From: Chitinophagaceae bacterium
GTDB lineage: Bacteria; Bacteroidota; Bacteroidia; Chitinophagales; Chitinophagaceae
Assembly (NCBI GenBank): GCA_004173355.1
Contig: SEAD01000003.1
Location: 21,234-85,233, forward strand
Direction: 5' to 3'
DNA: 64,000 nt
How positions within the stretch are numbered: position 1 is the stretch's first letter; each line of letters starts with the position of its first letter. A program made the position numbers and the translations under genes. The notes under the pieces were generated by a model. It saw only the letters and a list, made by a program, of their open reading frames with translations. It had not been told where the DNA came from and ran no database searches. Shown here in pieces: positions 52,291 through 60,761 of the stretch.

Positions 52291-53169
52291 ATGGACTTCC
52301 TTCAATTACAAACAGCGCCCTTTGCAGGGAAACCAGGGGAATTTACCGGCAAACCTTTCTTCCGGATCGGCAGGCTCGCAGCGGTATACGTTGAATGTAC
52401 CATTGAGCCGGACAGCGATGAGCGTTTGCTTTACTACGAGATCAACTGGTTTACCAGTGCTTCTTCCATCCGCATCGACTCAATACCCGTGCAGGTAATG
52501 GAGAACGAAATTTATTTCCTCGTACCAGGACAGGTGCGAAGTTACCAGCAGGCTGCCATGGAAGGTTACCGTATTGTCTTTTCGACAGATTACCTGCAGC
52601 TCGGCTCGTCGCATACCCGCGTGGCGGCCTGGCTTGATCTTTTTCATCCCTTTGAAAGCAACGCGGTGGTCAAAGCTGATGAGGAGATGGAGCTTGAGCT
52701 GATGGCCATCATCCGCAAGATGTACCGTGAATTTGCAAACTTTTACCTGATGCGTACAGAGTGCCTTTCAGGACTGCTCAATATGCTGCTTATTGAATTT
52801 TCAAGACGGCTTGGCACGGGACCGGATCATGCCGGCTCAAAGGATGCCGAGCTGGTGCGACGGTTCCGCAATTGCCTCGCAAAAAACTTTACCAGCAAAA
52901 AACAGGTTATCCATTATGCCTCTGAATTGTGCGTGACCCCTAACTATCTTAACCGCATGGTTAAAAAAGTAACGGGATTTACTGCCAGTCACCATATCCA
53001 GCAACATATCATTCTGGAAGCGAAGCGGCAGGCTTTGCATCCCAACAGCAGCATGAAGGAAATTGCTTACCTGCTTGGTTTTGACAACCTCGCCCATTTC
53101 AGTAAGTTTTTCAAAAACAACTCGGGGATGAATTTTTCGAGTTTCAAAAAGACTGCACTGGTTGCCTGA
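52291..53169 (+). CDS. AraC-family transcriptional regulator
   Basis: A 292-residue regulator with an N-terminal sensing domain (FFRIGRLAAVYVECTIEPDS, LVPGQVRSYQQAAMEGYRIV). The C-terminal double helix-turn-helix is visible as VIHYASELCVTPNYLNRMVK and MKEIAYLLGFDNLAHFSKFF, ending in the AraC signature MNFSSFKKT. It is divergent from the sigma-54 activator/kinase operon, with a 167-bp shared region. A -24/-12-like element suggests it is under sigma-54 control; targets are unknown. Confidence 0.88.
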   Translation: MDFLQLQTAPFAGKPGEFTGKPFFRIGRLAAVYVECTIEPDSDERLLYYEINWFTSASSIRIDSIPVQVMENEIYFLVPGQVRSYQQAAMEGYRIVFSTDYLQLGSSHTRVAAWLDLFHPFESNAVVKADEEMELELMAIIRKMYREFANFYLMRTECLSGLLNMLLIEFSRRLGTGPDHAGSKDAELVRRFRNCLAKNFTSKKQVIHYASELCVTPNYLNRMVKKVTGFTASHHIQQHIILEAKRQALHPNSSMKEIAYLLGFDNLAHFSKFFKNNSGMNFSSFKKTALVA

Positions 53170-53206
53170 CCCGGTTTATTACGCAAGCCGGTTCGACGGT
53201 TAGCAA

Positions 53207-53214
53207 TATCTTTG
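53207..53214 (+). promoter_or_regulatory. Candidate -7 box of selU
   Basis: TATCTTTG matches TAnnTTTG, ending 17 nt before the selU ATG at 53232. No TTG -33 box is found at the normal distance. Confidence 0.45.
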
Positions 53215-53231
53215 GGACTTAACAACTCCCA

Positions 53232-54272
53232 ATGATCGACCAGGTATCCATCGACGAATTTTTGGTGCTGCAATCCGGTCTAGTGGTGGCTGATGTCCGG
53301 ACCCCGGATGAATATCTGCACGGTCACATCCCTGGTGCCGTAAACCTCCCTTTATTCAGCAATGAAGAACGGGTACTGGTAGGCACCACATACAAGCAGG
53401 CCGGGCGTGAACAAGCCGTGCTGCTCGGTTTTGAGATCACCGGTCCCAAGTGGGCGGGTTTTATCCGCGACGCCCTTGCACTGGCACCATCCAGGAAAAT
53501 AGCACTCCATTGCTGGCGCGGAGGGATGCGCAGCGGGGCAATGGCCTGGGCTTTGGATTTTTTCGGGTTTGATGTTTACCTGTTACAGGGTGGGTATAAG
53601 GCTTACCGGAAATGGGCGCATCATCAATTTGCCCGGCAATATCATATCCACCTCCTGGGAGGTAAATCGGGATCCGGCAAAACGATCCTTCTCCGGCAGC
53701 TTCGTGCGAAGGGCGAAGCGGTTATTGACCTGGAAGATCTCGCACAACACCAGGGGTCGACTTACGGTACGCTCAACCGGATGGTACAGCCCTCGCAGGA
53801 GCAATTTGAAAACAACCTTGCAGTGACGCTCTCGGCAATCAGCGAAGGGGAAAGGCTCTGGGTGGAAGATGAAAGCATTTCCATCGGCAAAAGATTTATT
53901 CCGCGTGCCTTCTGGAACCAGATGTGTGCAGCCGATCTGTATGATATCCGCATAACCGACGGGCAACGGGTGCAGAACCTGCTGCGTGAATATGGCCCGC
54001 TTGACAAAGACTACCTGGCGGATTGTACCCAACGGATCTGGAAGCGGCTTGGACATGAGCGGACTGCCAATGCAATAACTGCCATCCGTGAGGACCGGAT
54101 GGCCGATTTTATCCAACACCTGCTGGTGTATTACGATAAAACATATACCACATCGGTTTCCATGCGGCCCGCGTCGTCTGTAGTGCCTGTGCCATTATTA
54201 TCAACGGACCTGGAATCAGATATAACCGCACTGCTGGCATCGGTCAGGCAACTTCAAACAAAACAGGAATAA
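53232..54272 (+). CDS. selU: tRNA 2-selenouridine synthase (SelU/MnmH)
   Basis: Replaces sulfur by selenium at the wobble 2-thiouridine of certain tRNAs, using selenophosphate. The 346 residues comprise an N-terminal rhodanese domain (active-site C94 in [10 protein letters not shown]) and a C-terminal P-loop domain (GGKSGSGKT at 143-151), the two-domain layout of MnmH. The length is normal. It overlaps selD by 1 bp, so selenophosphate supply and use are coupled. The -7-like box TATCTTTG sits 17 nt before the start. Confidence 0.93.
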   Translation: MIDQVSIDEFLVLQSGLVVADVRTPDEYLHGHIPGAVNLPLFSNEERVLVGTTYKQAGREQAVLLGFEITGPKWAGFIRDALALAPSRKIALHCWRGGMRSGAMAWALDFFGFDVYLLQGGYKAYRKWAHHQFARQYHIHLLGGKSGSGKTILLRQLRAKGEAVIDLEDLAQHQGSTYGTLNRMVQPSQEQFENNLAVTLSAISEGERLWVEDESISIGKRFIPRAFWNQMCAADLYDIRITDGQRVQNLLREYGPLDKDYLADCTQRIWKRLGHERTANAITAIREDRMADFIQHLLVYYDKTYTTSVSMRPASSVVPVPLLSTDLESDITALLASVRQLQTKQE

Positions 54273-55327
54273 TGAAAGAGAATATGGATGCGGTCAGGCT
54301 GACCGCCTTTTCACATGGTGCAGGTTGTGGCTGCAAGATCAGTCCGGCTGTGCTTGACCGGATCCTGCATACCCATGTACCAGCGGCACCCGACCCTCGT
54401 TTGCTGGTTGGTAATGACAAAAGGGATGATGCGGCTGTGCTTGACCTGGGCAATGGCACCGGGCTCATTTCCACTACTGATTTTTTTATGCCGATTGTGG
54501 ATGATGCGTTTGATTTCGGAAGGATTGCATCTGCCAATGCGATCAGTGATGTATATGCAATGGGCGGCAGGCCTGTGCTTGCCATTGCTATCCTCGGCTG
54601 GCCAGTTGATAAGATAGCACCGGAAGTGGCACAACGTGTCCTTGAAGGGGCGAGAGCCGTTTGTGCAGCCGCAGGCATCACACTTGCAGGCGGCCACAGC
54701 ATCGATTGTCCCGAACCGGTATTCGGTCTTTCGGTCAATGGACTTGTGGAGCTGGCATACCTAAAACAGAATTCCACCGCTGTTGCCGGATGCAGGTTAT
54801 TCCTGACCAAACCCCTTGGGGTCGGGATCCTTTCCACTGCACAGAAAAAATCACTCCTGCAGGATGCAGATGCTGTCATTGCACTGGAAAGCATGACAAC
54901 ACTAAATAGCCTCGGCGAACAGTTTGGCAGGTTACCTTATGTAAAAGCGATGACAGACGTGACAGGTTTCGGATTGCTCGGACACCTTTCAGAGATGTGT
55001 GAAGGCAGCGGGTTGTCAGCGGAAATCGACACCCAGGCCGTGCCGGTCATAGCAGGACTGGATGCCTATCTGGACCAGGGTTGTTTCCCGGGTGGGACCA
55101 ACCGAAACTGGAACAGCTATGGTCATAAAATAAACGCGATCAGCAAACGACAGCGTTACATCCTTGCAGATCCGCAGACAAGCGGAGGGCTGCTGGTAGC
55201 TGTTGAAGAAGATGCAGTGAGCCAGTTTGAGTTGCTGTTACGGACTGCCGGCCTGCCAGCGGCCTGTTGCCAGCCATTCGGCCAACTCAGGGCGCAGGTG
55301 GATGGCCCGCTCATCCAGGTCAGGTAA
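54272..55327 (+). CDS. selD: Selenide, water dikinase SelD (Cys form)
   Basis: Makes selenophosphate from selenide and ATP. The 351-residue protein has the glycine-rich N-terminal loop [12 protein letters not shown] with C19 and K22; the position that can be selenocysteine is Cys here, so no SECIS is needed. The ATP-binding [24 protein letters not shown]-like [10 protein letters not shown] and C-terminal [12 protein letters not shown] are canonical. The ATG overlaps the selU stop by 1 bp. No selA or selB lies here; the pair alone suffices for tRNA selenation. Confidence 0.93.
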   Translation: MKENMDAVRLTAFSHGAGCGCKISPAVLDRILHTHVPAAPDPRLLVGNDKRDDAAVLDLGNGTGLISTTDFFMPIVDDAFDFGRIASANAISDVYAMGGRPVLAIAILGWPVDKIAPEVAQRVLEGARAVCAAAGITLAGGHSIDCPEPVFGLSVNGLVELAYLKQNSTAVAGCRLFLTKPLGVGILSTAQKKSLLQDADAVIALESMTTLNSLGEQFGRLPYVKAMTDVTGFGLLGHLSEMCEGSGLSAEIDTQAVPVIAGLDAYLDQGCFPGGTNRNWNSYGHKINAISKRQRYILADPQTSGGLLVAVEEDAVSQFELLLRTAGLPAACCQPFGQLRAQVDGPLIQVR

Positions 55328-55419
55328 GTGCCGGAAAGCTGTGTCCATTTGGCTGGGAATGTGGCTGGTAGGCGGTTTGCCGGACTGGCCGGCCCTTCGT
55401 GAAAACAGGTAAAAAGGGC

Positions 55420-55452
55420 AAATCGGGAGCCGGGAAAACCCGGGGCCGATTT
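55420..55452 (+). terminator. Imperfect hairpin after selD, possible terminator
   Basis: AAATCGG (55420-55426) and CCGATTT (55446-55452) flank an inner CCGGG/CCCGG stem with small bulges; a short T-rich stretch follows. It lies in the 279-bp gap between selD and the next gene, in which I see no further gene or promoter. Confidence 0.55.
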
Positions 55453-55606
55453 CTTTTCCCGGAAACGCCCTTAAAAAACCGTACCTTCATCGGGTAGACA
55501 CAAGTACTTCGTCATCCTTTCAGGGTCGGATTATTTATCAGCAGTATCCATTTCCTTTCTCTTTGCTGCGGTTCTTCTGTCACTTTTTTTAACCAAATAA
55601 TTTCAC

Positions 55607-55909
55607 ATGCAGTTTCTCAGGGAAAACATGGGATTTACGCATTACCGTTGGGAAAACGAGGAGTCCGGTGTGATTCCGGTATTCTCGGGCGAGCCGTCCC
55701 GCAGGGTATTCGATCCTTACAATGGACATCAGGTATTGTTTTTGATCAACAGTTATATAACTGAAGCCGGCGACCTTACAGTGGTTGAGGCCAGGTCGGT
55801 GGAAAGCCGTATCGCACACAAATTACCGCTTGGATTAAAAAGCGAAAGATCAGTACTCAACTGGCTGCTGGAAGCAAGCCCGGATGAGGCCGCAAATGCA
55901 GGCAGGTAA
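55607..55909 (+). CDS. Small protein of unknown function
   Basis: A 100-residue protein, acidic and without signal or membrane segment. Recognisable pieces are FTHYRWENEESGVIPVFSGE, VFDPYNGHQVLFLINSY and ARSVESRIAHKLPLGLKSE. The frame has a start, good codon use and a following gene 30 bp downstream (cold-shock domain), so it is probably real, but I do not recognise its family. Confidence 0.6.
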   Translation: MQFLRENMGFTHYRWENEESGVIPVFSGEPSRRVFDPYNGHQVLFLINSYITEAGDLTVVEARSVESRIAHKLPLGLKSERSVLNWLLEASPDEAANAGR

Positions 55910-55939
55910 GATATTTTTTTACAAAAACGGATTTTAACT

Positions 55940-56389
55940 ATGGCAAAATCGAGGGAAACCTTTAACAAGAAAGCGAAAGAACAGAAGCGTTTGAAACAAC
56001 GCCAGGACAAACAACAGAAACTTGAAGAGCGTAAGCTCAATGGTGGTAAGTCAAAGGGACTTGATGACATGCTCGCGTATGTGGACGAGAATGGCAACAT
56101 CACCGATACCCCTCCGGATCCGGGTCACAGGGCGGAATACAACCTGGAAGACATCCAGATTTCAACTCCACAGGGTAATACCCGCGACAATACCCGTACC
56201 GGTAAACTCCAGTTTTTCAATGAGGAAAAAGGATTCGGTTTTATCATCGACGACCGTAACCACGAGCGTGTTTTTGTACACAGCAGCAACCTGAATTTTG
56301 ATGTGCAGCTGAACGAGAAACTGCAATACGAACTGCAGGCCGGCGATCGCGGCTGGGTTGCCGTAAATGTGGAGAAGTTCGCTGGTTAA
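55940..56389 (+). CDS. Cold-shock-domain protein with basic N-terminal extension
   Basis: A 149-residue protein. Residues 1-45 are Lys/Gln-rich and probably helical (NKKAKEQKRLKQRQDKQQKL). A linker is followed by a C-terminal cold-shock domain (about 83-148) with RNP1-like EEKGFGFIID and RNP2-like RVFVHSSNL. Such domains bind single-stranded nucleic acid and can melt RNA structure. The gene's last 4 bp overlap the stop of the convergent methyltransferase gene, the two genes sharing a TTAA stop sequence. Confidence 0.87.
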   Translation: MAKSRETFNKKAKEQKRLKQRQDKQQKLEERKLNGGKSKGLDDMLAYVDENGNITDTPPDPGHRAEYNLEDIQISTPQGNTRDNTRTGKLQFFNEEKGFGFIIDDRNHERVFVHSSNLNFDVQLNEKLQYELQAGDRGWVAVNVEKFAG

Positions 56390-57165
56390 GCGGACTTTTT
56401 GCGGCCGTACAATAACAATCTCTTGAAAGGGTAGACTGCCGGGAATTTCCGGAACGAGCGGTTGATCCGCGATTTGAATTCTGCAGTAAGCAATTCCTGC
56501 TCGCTCCCTGACAGTTTTTCCATGTAAGGCACCAGGGCTGATCCCGCAATGAAGTCGAACAGCGTTCCGGCTGTTTCGGCAATGATCGGGTAAACTTTCT
56601 GCATGACCTGGACCTGCTCCAGTCCATTCCCGAACATCACTTCCACATAAGAATCGATATCGAGCATAGGCGTATCACGCTTCCATCCCCCGAGATAACC
56701 GGCAAACGGTTCTTCCTGCACCAGCTGGAGGAGTAACTGGTTGAGCCGGTTTTCTTTCTGGGAGGGCATCTGCACGGCAAACTGCCCGTTGTTGCGTAAC
56801 AAACCGATGAGCCGCGGGAACAATCCTTCGTGGTCATCCGACCATTGAAGGGCAGCATTGCTGAATACAAGATCCAGGCTGGCGGCGGGTTGTTCACGGA
56901 TAAATTCGCCGACGGAGGCCTGGCGGAAAGATATATTCCCTCCTTTTATTTCACCGCTTTTCGCGAGCATCTCTGCTGAGGAATCGATGCCGGTAAATAC
57001 TGCACCGGGAAATCGTCCGGACAGGATCCGGGTCTGCTCACCGGTGCCACAACCCAGGTCCACAGCAGTTTCCAGGCCATCGCCGCTGATCTGCTCCATG
57101 AGGTCGAAGAACGGCTGGTAACGGATATTCCTGAATTCATTGTATTTGTCCGGGTTCCAGGGCAT
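56386..57165 (-). CDS. SAM-dependent methyltransferase, Tam-like (trans-aconitate type)
   Basis: A 259-residue class I methyltransferase. The SAM loop is AVDLGCGTGEQTRIL near residues 34-48, followed by VFTGIDSSAEML (strand 2) and LVFSNAALQWSDDHEGLFP, the pattern of trans-aconitate 2-methyltransferase. The length fits (about 255). It is the last gene of a - strand set with an AraC regulator 11 bp upstream. Function as Tam is likely from the ALQW motif but not proven. Confidence 0.82.
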   Translation of the reverse strand: MPWNPDKYNEFRNIRYQPFFDLMEQISGDGLETAVDLGCGTGEQTRILSGRFPGAVFTGIDSSAEMLAKSGEIKGGNISFRQASVGEFIREQPAASLDLVFSNAALQWSDDHEGLFPRLIGLLRNNGQFAVQMPSQKENRLNQLLLQLVQEEPFAGYLGGWKRDTPMLDIDSYVEVMFGNGLEQVQVMQKVYPIIAETAGTLFDFIAGSALVPYMEKLSGSEQELLTAEFKSRINRSFRKFPAVYPFKRLLLYGRKKSA

Positions 57166-57176
57166 GTTTGTATTAA

Positions 57177-57995
57177 TTATCGTGCGCTGACCTTCGCCAG
57201 CAATTGAGTTGGTGCATAGCCGAAATGCTGCTTAAATGCAAAGGAAAAATGGGAGAGGTTTTCAAAACCTGACTCATAACATACATCGATGGGTTTCCTG
57301 CCTTTTTCGGTAAACTGGTAATGGGCCAGTTCCAGTCGTTTCCTGGTCAGCCATCGCTGTGGCGAATCATTGAATGTTTTTTTAAAATCACGTTTGAATG
57401 TGGTCAGGCTCCGGCCGGTGAGATAACCAAATTTTTCCACCGGCAGGTTGAACATAAAATTTTTCTCCATGTACTCTTCGAGATTGATCTTGCCCGGTTC
57501 TTCAAAATTGGCCAGCACCCCATCCACCGCAGGATCCAGGGTTCGTAATATGCTGATGGCTTCCGTTATTTTAAGGGAAGCGATATCACCCGGCAGGTCT
57601 TCCATCTCAAAATAGGGAATCAGTGAGGCAAGGCAACTCTCCAGCAGCGGATGGTTACTGAAACTGTAAATCCGCGCCTGGCGTGCAATTGCGGGCCGGA
57701 GATTCCGGGACACATAATAATCGCGAAGGCGTTCAACCGACAGGTGCATTACAACGGTCCGGTGCGGCTCGCCACCCTTCGGATAATTGATAATAGTTGC
57801 CAGCTGGTTTCTCGGGATCAGGAAAATATCACCCTTTCCGAATGTGCAGGTCTGGTCTGCCTGAACGATCCTTGTTTCACCCGAAATAAACCATACCAGC
57901 ATATGCTGGTCGAACATGATATCCGACTTGAAGAATTTGTCTTCATAGCTGGAAAGTTTGATGTCCTCCGTTATATATTTTGCCTGGTACTCCAT
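57177..57995 (-). CDS. AraC-family transcriptional regulator
   Basis: A 272-residue AraC protein. The ATG complementary to 57993-57995 gives the start EYQAKYITEDIKLSSYEDKF; an in-frame extension would overlap the SDR gene and is rejected. The N-terminal domain has the cupin-like TCTFGKGDIFLIPRNQLAT. The C-terminal helix-turn-helix pair is FGYLTGRSLTTFKRDFKKTF and KPIDVCYESGFENLSHFSFA, ending FKQHFGYAPTQL. It lies between an SDR gene and a methyltransferase gene, both on the same strand. Confidence 0.87.
   Translation of the reverse strand: MEYQAKYITEDIKLSSYEDKFFKSDIMFDQHMLVWFISGETRIVQADQTCTFGKGDIFLIPRNQLATIINYPKGGEPHRTVVMHLSVERLRDYYVSRNLRPAIARQARIYSFSNHPLLESCLASLIPYFEMEDLPGDIASLKITEAISILRTLDPAVDGVLANFEEPGKINLEEYMEKNFMFNLPVEKFGYLTGRSLTTFKRDFKKTFNDSPQRWLTRKRLELAHYQFTEKGRKPIDVCYESGFENLSHFSFAFKQHFGYAPTQLLAKVSAR
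57281..57300 (+). repeat. 20-bp exact repeat, copy 2
   Basis: Same 20-bp sequence as 43061-43080, here inside the helix-turn-helix region of the AraC gene (- strand GRKPIDVCY). The reading frame and protein context differ from copy 1. Confidence 0.6.
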
Positions 57996-58071
57996 GTTAT
58001 TGATGCCATGTTTAAAACCGGTGCAGCTAACGCAAAAATAGTTGCTCCCGGTTGTTTGCTGAAAGTCATTT

Positions 58072-59064
58072 TTACAGGGTAAAACGGATCCCGGTGAGTT
58101 GTTCACTCAGCTTCCAGAGCCGGCGGGCATCATCCGGGTTTAAGGATGATGCGCGTACGCCATCCGACATGCCGGTGTCGGCCACAAGTTGCGCGATTTC
58201 GCAATCGGAACAGTATACCCCGCCGATGTCTTTGAGCTGCGGACTTGTGGCACACCAGACGGTGGTTGCTGCACCCTGCGGGATTGTTTTTAACGTGGCC
58301 TCGACCTCCGGTAGTAATTTCCCTTCCGCATCCACCAGTCCCATGGACCGGAAGAGTTCAGGTGCTGCGTCCCGGGCGAGTTCAGTACCTTTTATCGAAC
58401 CGGGATGCAGTGAATAAACCCGGACCTGGCTTGTTGCCGCACGCGCATCCATTTCCATGGAAAAAAGATTAAGTGCGGTTTTTGATTGCCCGTAAGCCAG
58501 CAGCGTTTCATAATCGCGATGCAGGAAGTTCGGATCATCAAGGTCAAGCGGGCCGAACTGATGACCCTGCGACGACACATTCACCACCCTGGCCCCCTTT
58601 GCCCGGAGCAATGCCGGCCAGAGCATTGCGGTCAGCTGGAAAACCGCGAGGTAATTGGTGGCGAATTGCGATTCGATGCCGCGCGAGTCGCGACGGAGCG
58701 GTACCCACATGATCCCGGCATTATTGACCAGTATATCCAGTGGCCGTCCGCTTCTGGTAAACCGGCCGGCAAATGCATCGATGGATGCAGGGTCCATGAG
58801 GTCCAGGCTTTCGAGTTCCACCCGCTCAATTCCCTCCAGGTTGCGCTTTGCTTTTTCCAGGTCCCGGGCCGCTACAATCACAGTGGCACCTGCACTGGCA
58901 AGTGTTCTGGTTGTCTCGAGCCCGATGCCCGTGTTTCCCCCCGTGACAATAACTGTCTTACCCCTGAGATCGATGCCCCTGATCACTTCCCCTGATGTTG
59001 ACTTTGCAGTAAAACCCGATCCGAGCGGTTGCTGGAGCGAGCCGTGGTAATTTGAATGTTGCAT
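58072..59064 (-). CDS. SDR-family oxidoreductase (retinol-dehydrogenase/WWOX-like)
   Basis: A 330-residue classical SDR. The start complementary to 59062-59064 gives the family N-terminus leading to GKTVIVTGGNTGIGLETTRT; longer in-frame starts are less likely. NNAGIMWVPL, VVNVSSQGHQFG and the catalytic YGQSKTALNLF are present, with a C-terminal extension typical of the retinol-dehydrogenase-like subgroup. A TAGTTTTG -7-like box on the same strand (59085-59092) lies 20 nt upstream. The AraC gene follows 76 bp downstream and may regulate it. Confidence 0.86.
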   Translation of the reverse strand: MQHSNYHGSLQQPLGSGFTAKSTSGEVIRGIDLRGKTVIVTGGNTGIGLETTRTLASAGATVIVAARDLEKAKRNLEGIERVELESLDLMDPASIDAFAGRFTRSGRPLDILVNNAGIMWVPLRRDSRGIESQFATNYLAVFQLTAMLWPALLRAKGARVVNVSSQGHQFGPLDLDDPNFLHRDYETLLAYGQSKTALNLFSMEMDARAATSQVRVYSLHPGSIKGTELARDAAPELFRSMGLVDAEGKLLPEVEATLKTIPQGAATTVWCATSPQLKDIGGVYCSDCEIAQLVADTGMSDGVRASSLNPDDARRLWKLSEQLTGIRFTL

Positions 59065-59243
59065 TTTTTTTGTTTTTGATGCAACAAAACTAGGCCTCAC
59101 GCGGACAGGCGACTTTGCCCAGCAGTCCGTATTTGCTTTGTTGGGCAGGCCATTTCCGGTGCAGGTATAGAGGTAAATGCCGCGGCAGGTGACTGGATAG
59201 TTGTCCGCCGCAGGCTAACTTCGGCTGAACAATTGCCAGTACC

Positions 59244-60755
59244 ATGGAAAAAAATACCGGTCGCCCGTTTCCCTGTTTTTTAGTCCTGCTGTTTTTCCTG
59301 CTTGTTTCGGTAAACGTCACAGCCCAGGGGAAAACTCCCGCATTTATCAATGGTGATTTTGCTGACCCCTCTGTGATCCGTGCCGGTGACAGTTACTATG
59401 CTGTCGGCACATCATCGGAATGGGCACCCCATTTTCCCATTTACCATTCGGCAAACCTCACTGACTGGACGCTTTCCGGTTATGTTTTTGACCGTACGCC
59501 GGAATGGATCTCGGGATCGTTCTGGGCACCGGAGTTTTATTACCACAATAAAAAATATTATGTCTATTATACCGCCCGCAGGAAGTCGGACGGGATCTCC
59601 TGTATCGGGGTAGCCACCTCCGATTATCCCGATCATGGATTCACGGATCATGGGGTGATCGTGGATTATGGGAAGGAAGCGATAGATGCATTCATCTACA
59701 ATGACAACGGCCAGCTGTATATCAGTTTCAAGGCCTTTGGTCTCGACAACCGGCCGATCGAGCTGCTGGGAAGCCGGCTTTCCCCTGATGGATTAAAAAT
59801 GCAGGGTGAGGTTTTTTCCATGCTGAAGGATACTGCCCGCAGGGGTATGGAAGGGCAAAGTATCATCAAAAAAGATAACTGGTATTACCTGTTTTATTCC
59901 TCCGGTGACTGCTGTGGCAATGGTTGCAGTTATGATGTACGGGTCACGCGGTCACGTGACTACCAGGGGCCTTATGAATACTTATCAACCAATCCGGTCC
60001 TCCAAACATATGGCGACTGGAAATGCCCGGGTCACGGCACATTTGTAACAAACCCGCAGGGCAATACAAGTTATATCTACCACGCGTATAACCGTCAGAC
60101 AAATGTTTTTACCGGACGCGAAGGGCTTATCGCCGACCTCAAATGGGACCGGGTTACCGGCTGGCCGATGCTTTATCCGCGGGCAGTAACAAAACCCAAA
60201 CCCCTGGATTTTTCAGATGATTTTAAAACGGCTTCATCCGCCTGGCAATGGGATTTCCGGCATGCAGCGCCGGTGGTTTCCCGCAAAAACGGGCAGCTGA
60301 CAGTTTCGGGTACCGTCACCCCGGATAACCTTACCGGTATCGCGCTGACGGTGCGTCCCGTGAGCACAGACTTTGAAATGACTACTACTGTACTGAACCA
60401 TAACGAGGCACTCAAAGGCCTCGTGTTTTACGGTGATGCCGGCGCGGCAGTGGGCATCGGGGTACAAGGATCCATGGTCCGGTTCTGGTCCGTTCGTGAT
60501 ACGGTCCGAACCATTATTGCTGAAGTAAAGATTGATCCCCTGAAGCCGGTAAAGCTCCGGCTGAAAATGAAATCTGATCTCAGCTGCGAAGTGTATTATT
60601 CACAGGGTACCGGCGAATGGTTGTTCCCGGTTGTCAATAAGACCGCTGTTGGCTTCCTGCCACAATGGGACAGGAGTCCCCGCCCCGGTCTCCATGTCAA
60701 GGCTGCCAATGGTGAACAGGCCGTATTCGGGCAATTCCAGATCATAAACAAGTAA
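59244..60755 (+). CDS. Glycoside hydrolase family 43 protein, secreted
   Basis: A 503-residue five-bladed propeller glycosidase with a signal peptide (hydrophobic run ending VTAQ near residue 28). Catalytic positions are the general base D41 in NGDFADPSVIR, the pKa-modulating Asp148 in EAIDAFIYND, and the general acid E203 in GMEGQSIIKK. GSFWAPEFYYHNKKYYVYYT is a GH43 hallmark. The C-terminal ~180 residues form a beta-sandwich (FSDDFKTASSAWQWDFRHAA onward). Arabinofuranosidase or xylosidase activity is likely. It lies 6 bp before a GH2 gene, so the pair is probably cotranscribed for plant-cell-wall or related glycan breakdown. Confidence 0.9.
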   Translation: MEKNTGRPFPCFLVLLFFLLVSVNVTAQGKTPAFINGDFADPSVIRAGDSYYAVGTSSEWAPHFPIYHSANLTDWTLSGYVFDRTPEWISGSFWAPEFYYHNKKYYVYYTARRKSDGISCIGVATSDYPDHGFTDHGVIVDYGKEAIDAFIYNDNGQLYISFKAFGLDNRPIELLGSRLSPDGLKMQGEVFSMLKDTARRGMEGQSIIKKDNWYYLFYSSGDCCGNGCSYDVRVTRSRDYQGPYEYLSTNPVLQTYGDWKCPGHGTFVTNPQGNTSYIYHAYNRQTNVFTGREGLIADLKWDRVTGWPMLYPRAVTKPKPLDFSDDFKTASSAWQWDFRHAAPVVSRKNGQLTVSGTVTPDNLTGIALTVRPVSTDFEMTTTVLNHNEALKGLVFYGDAGAAVGIGVQGSMVRFWSVRDTVRTIIAEVKIDPLKPVKLRLKMKSDLSCEVYYSQGTGEWLFPVVNKTAVGFLPQWDRSPRPGLHVKAANGEQAVFGQFQIINK

Positions 60756-60761
60756 TACCAG

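Noticed and set aside
54272..55327. SelD as a selenoprotein
   Set aside because: The position that can be selenocysteine is an ordinary Cys codon; no in-frame TGA is present.
59194..59210. A TGGATA-N5-CCGC sequence before the GH43 gene as a sigma-54 promoter
   Set aside because: Only the GG/GC spacing fits; most consensus bases differ, and a TAACTTCG -7-like box is nearer the start.
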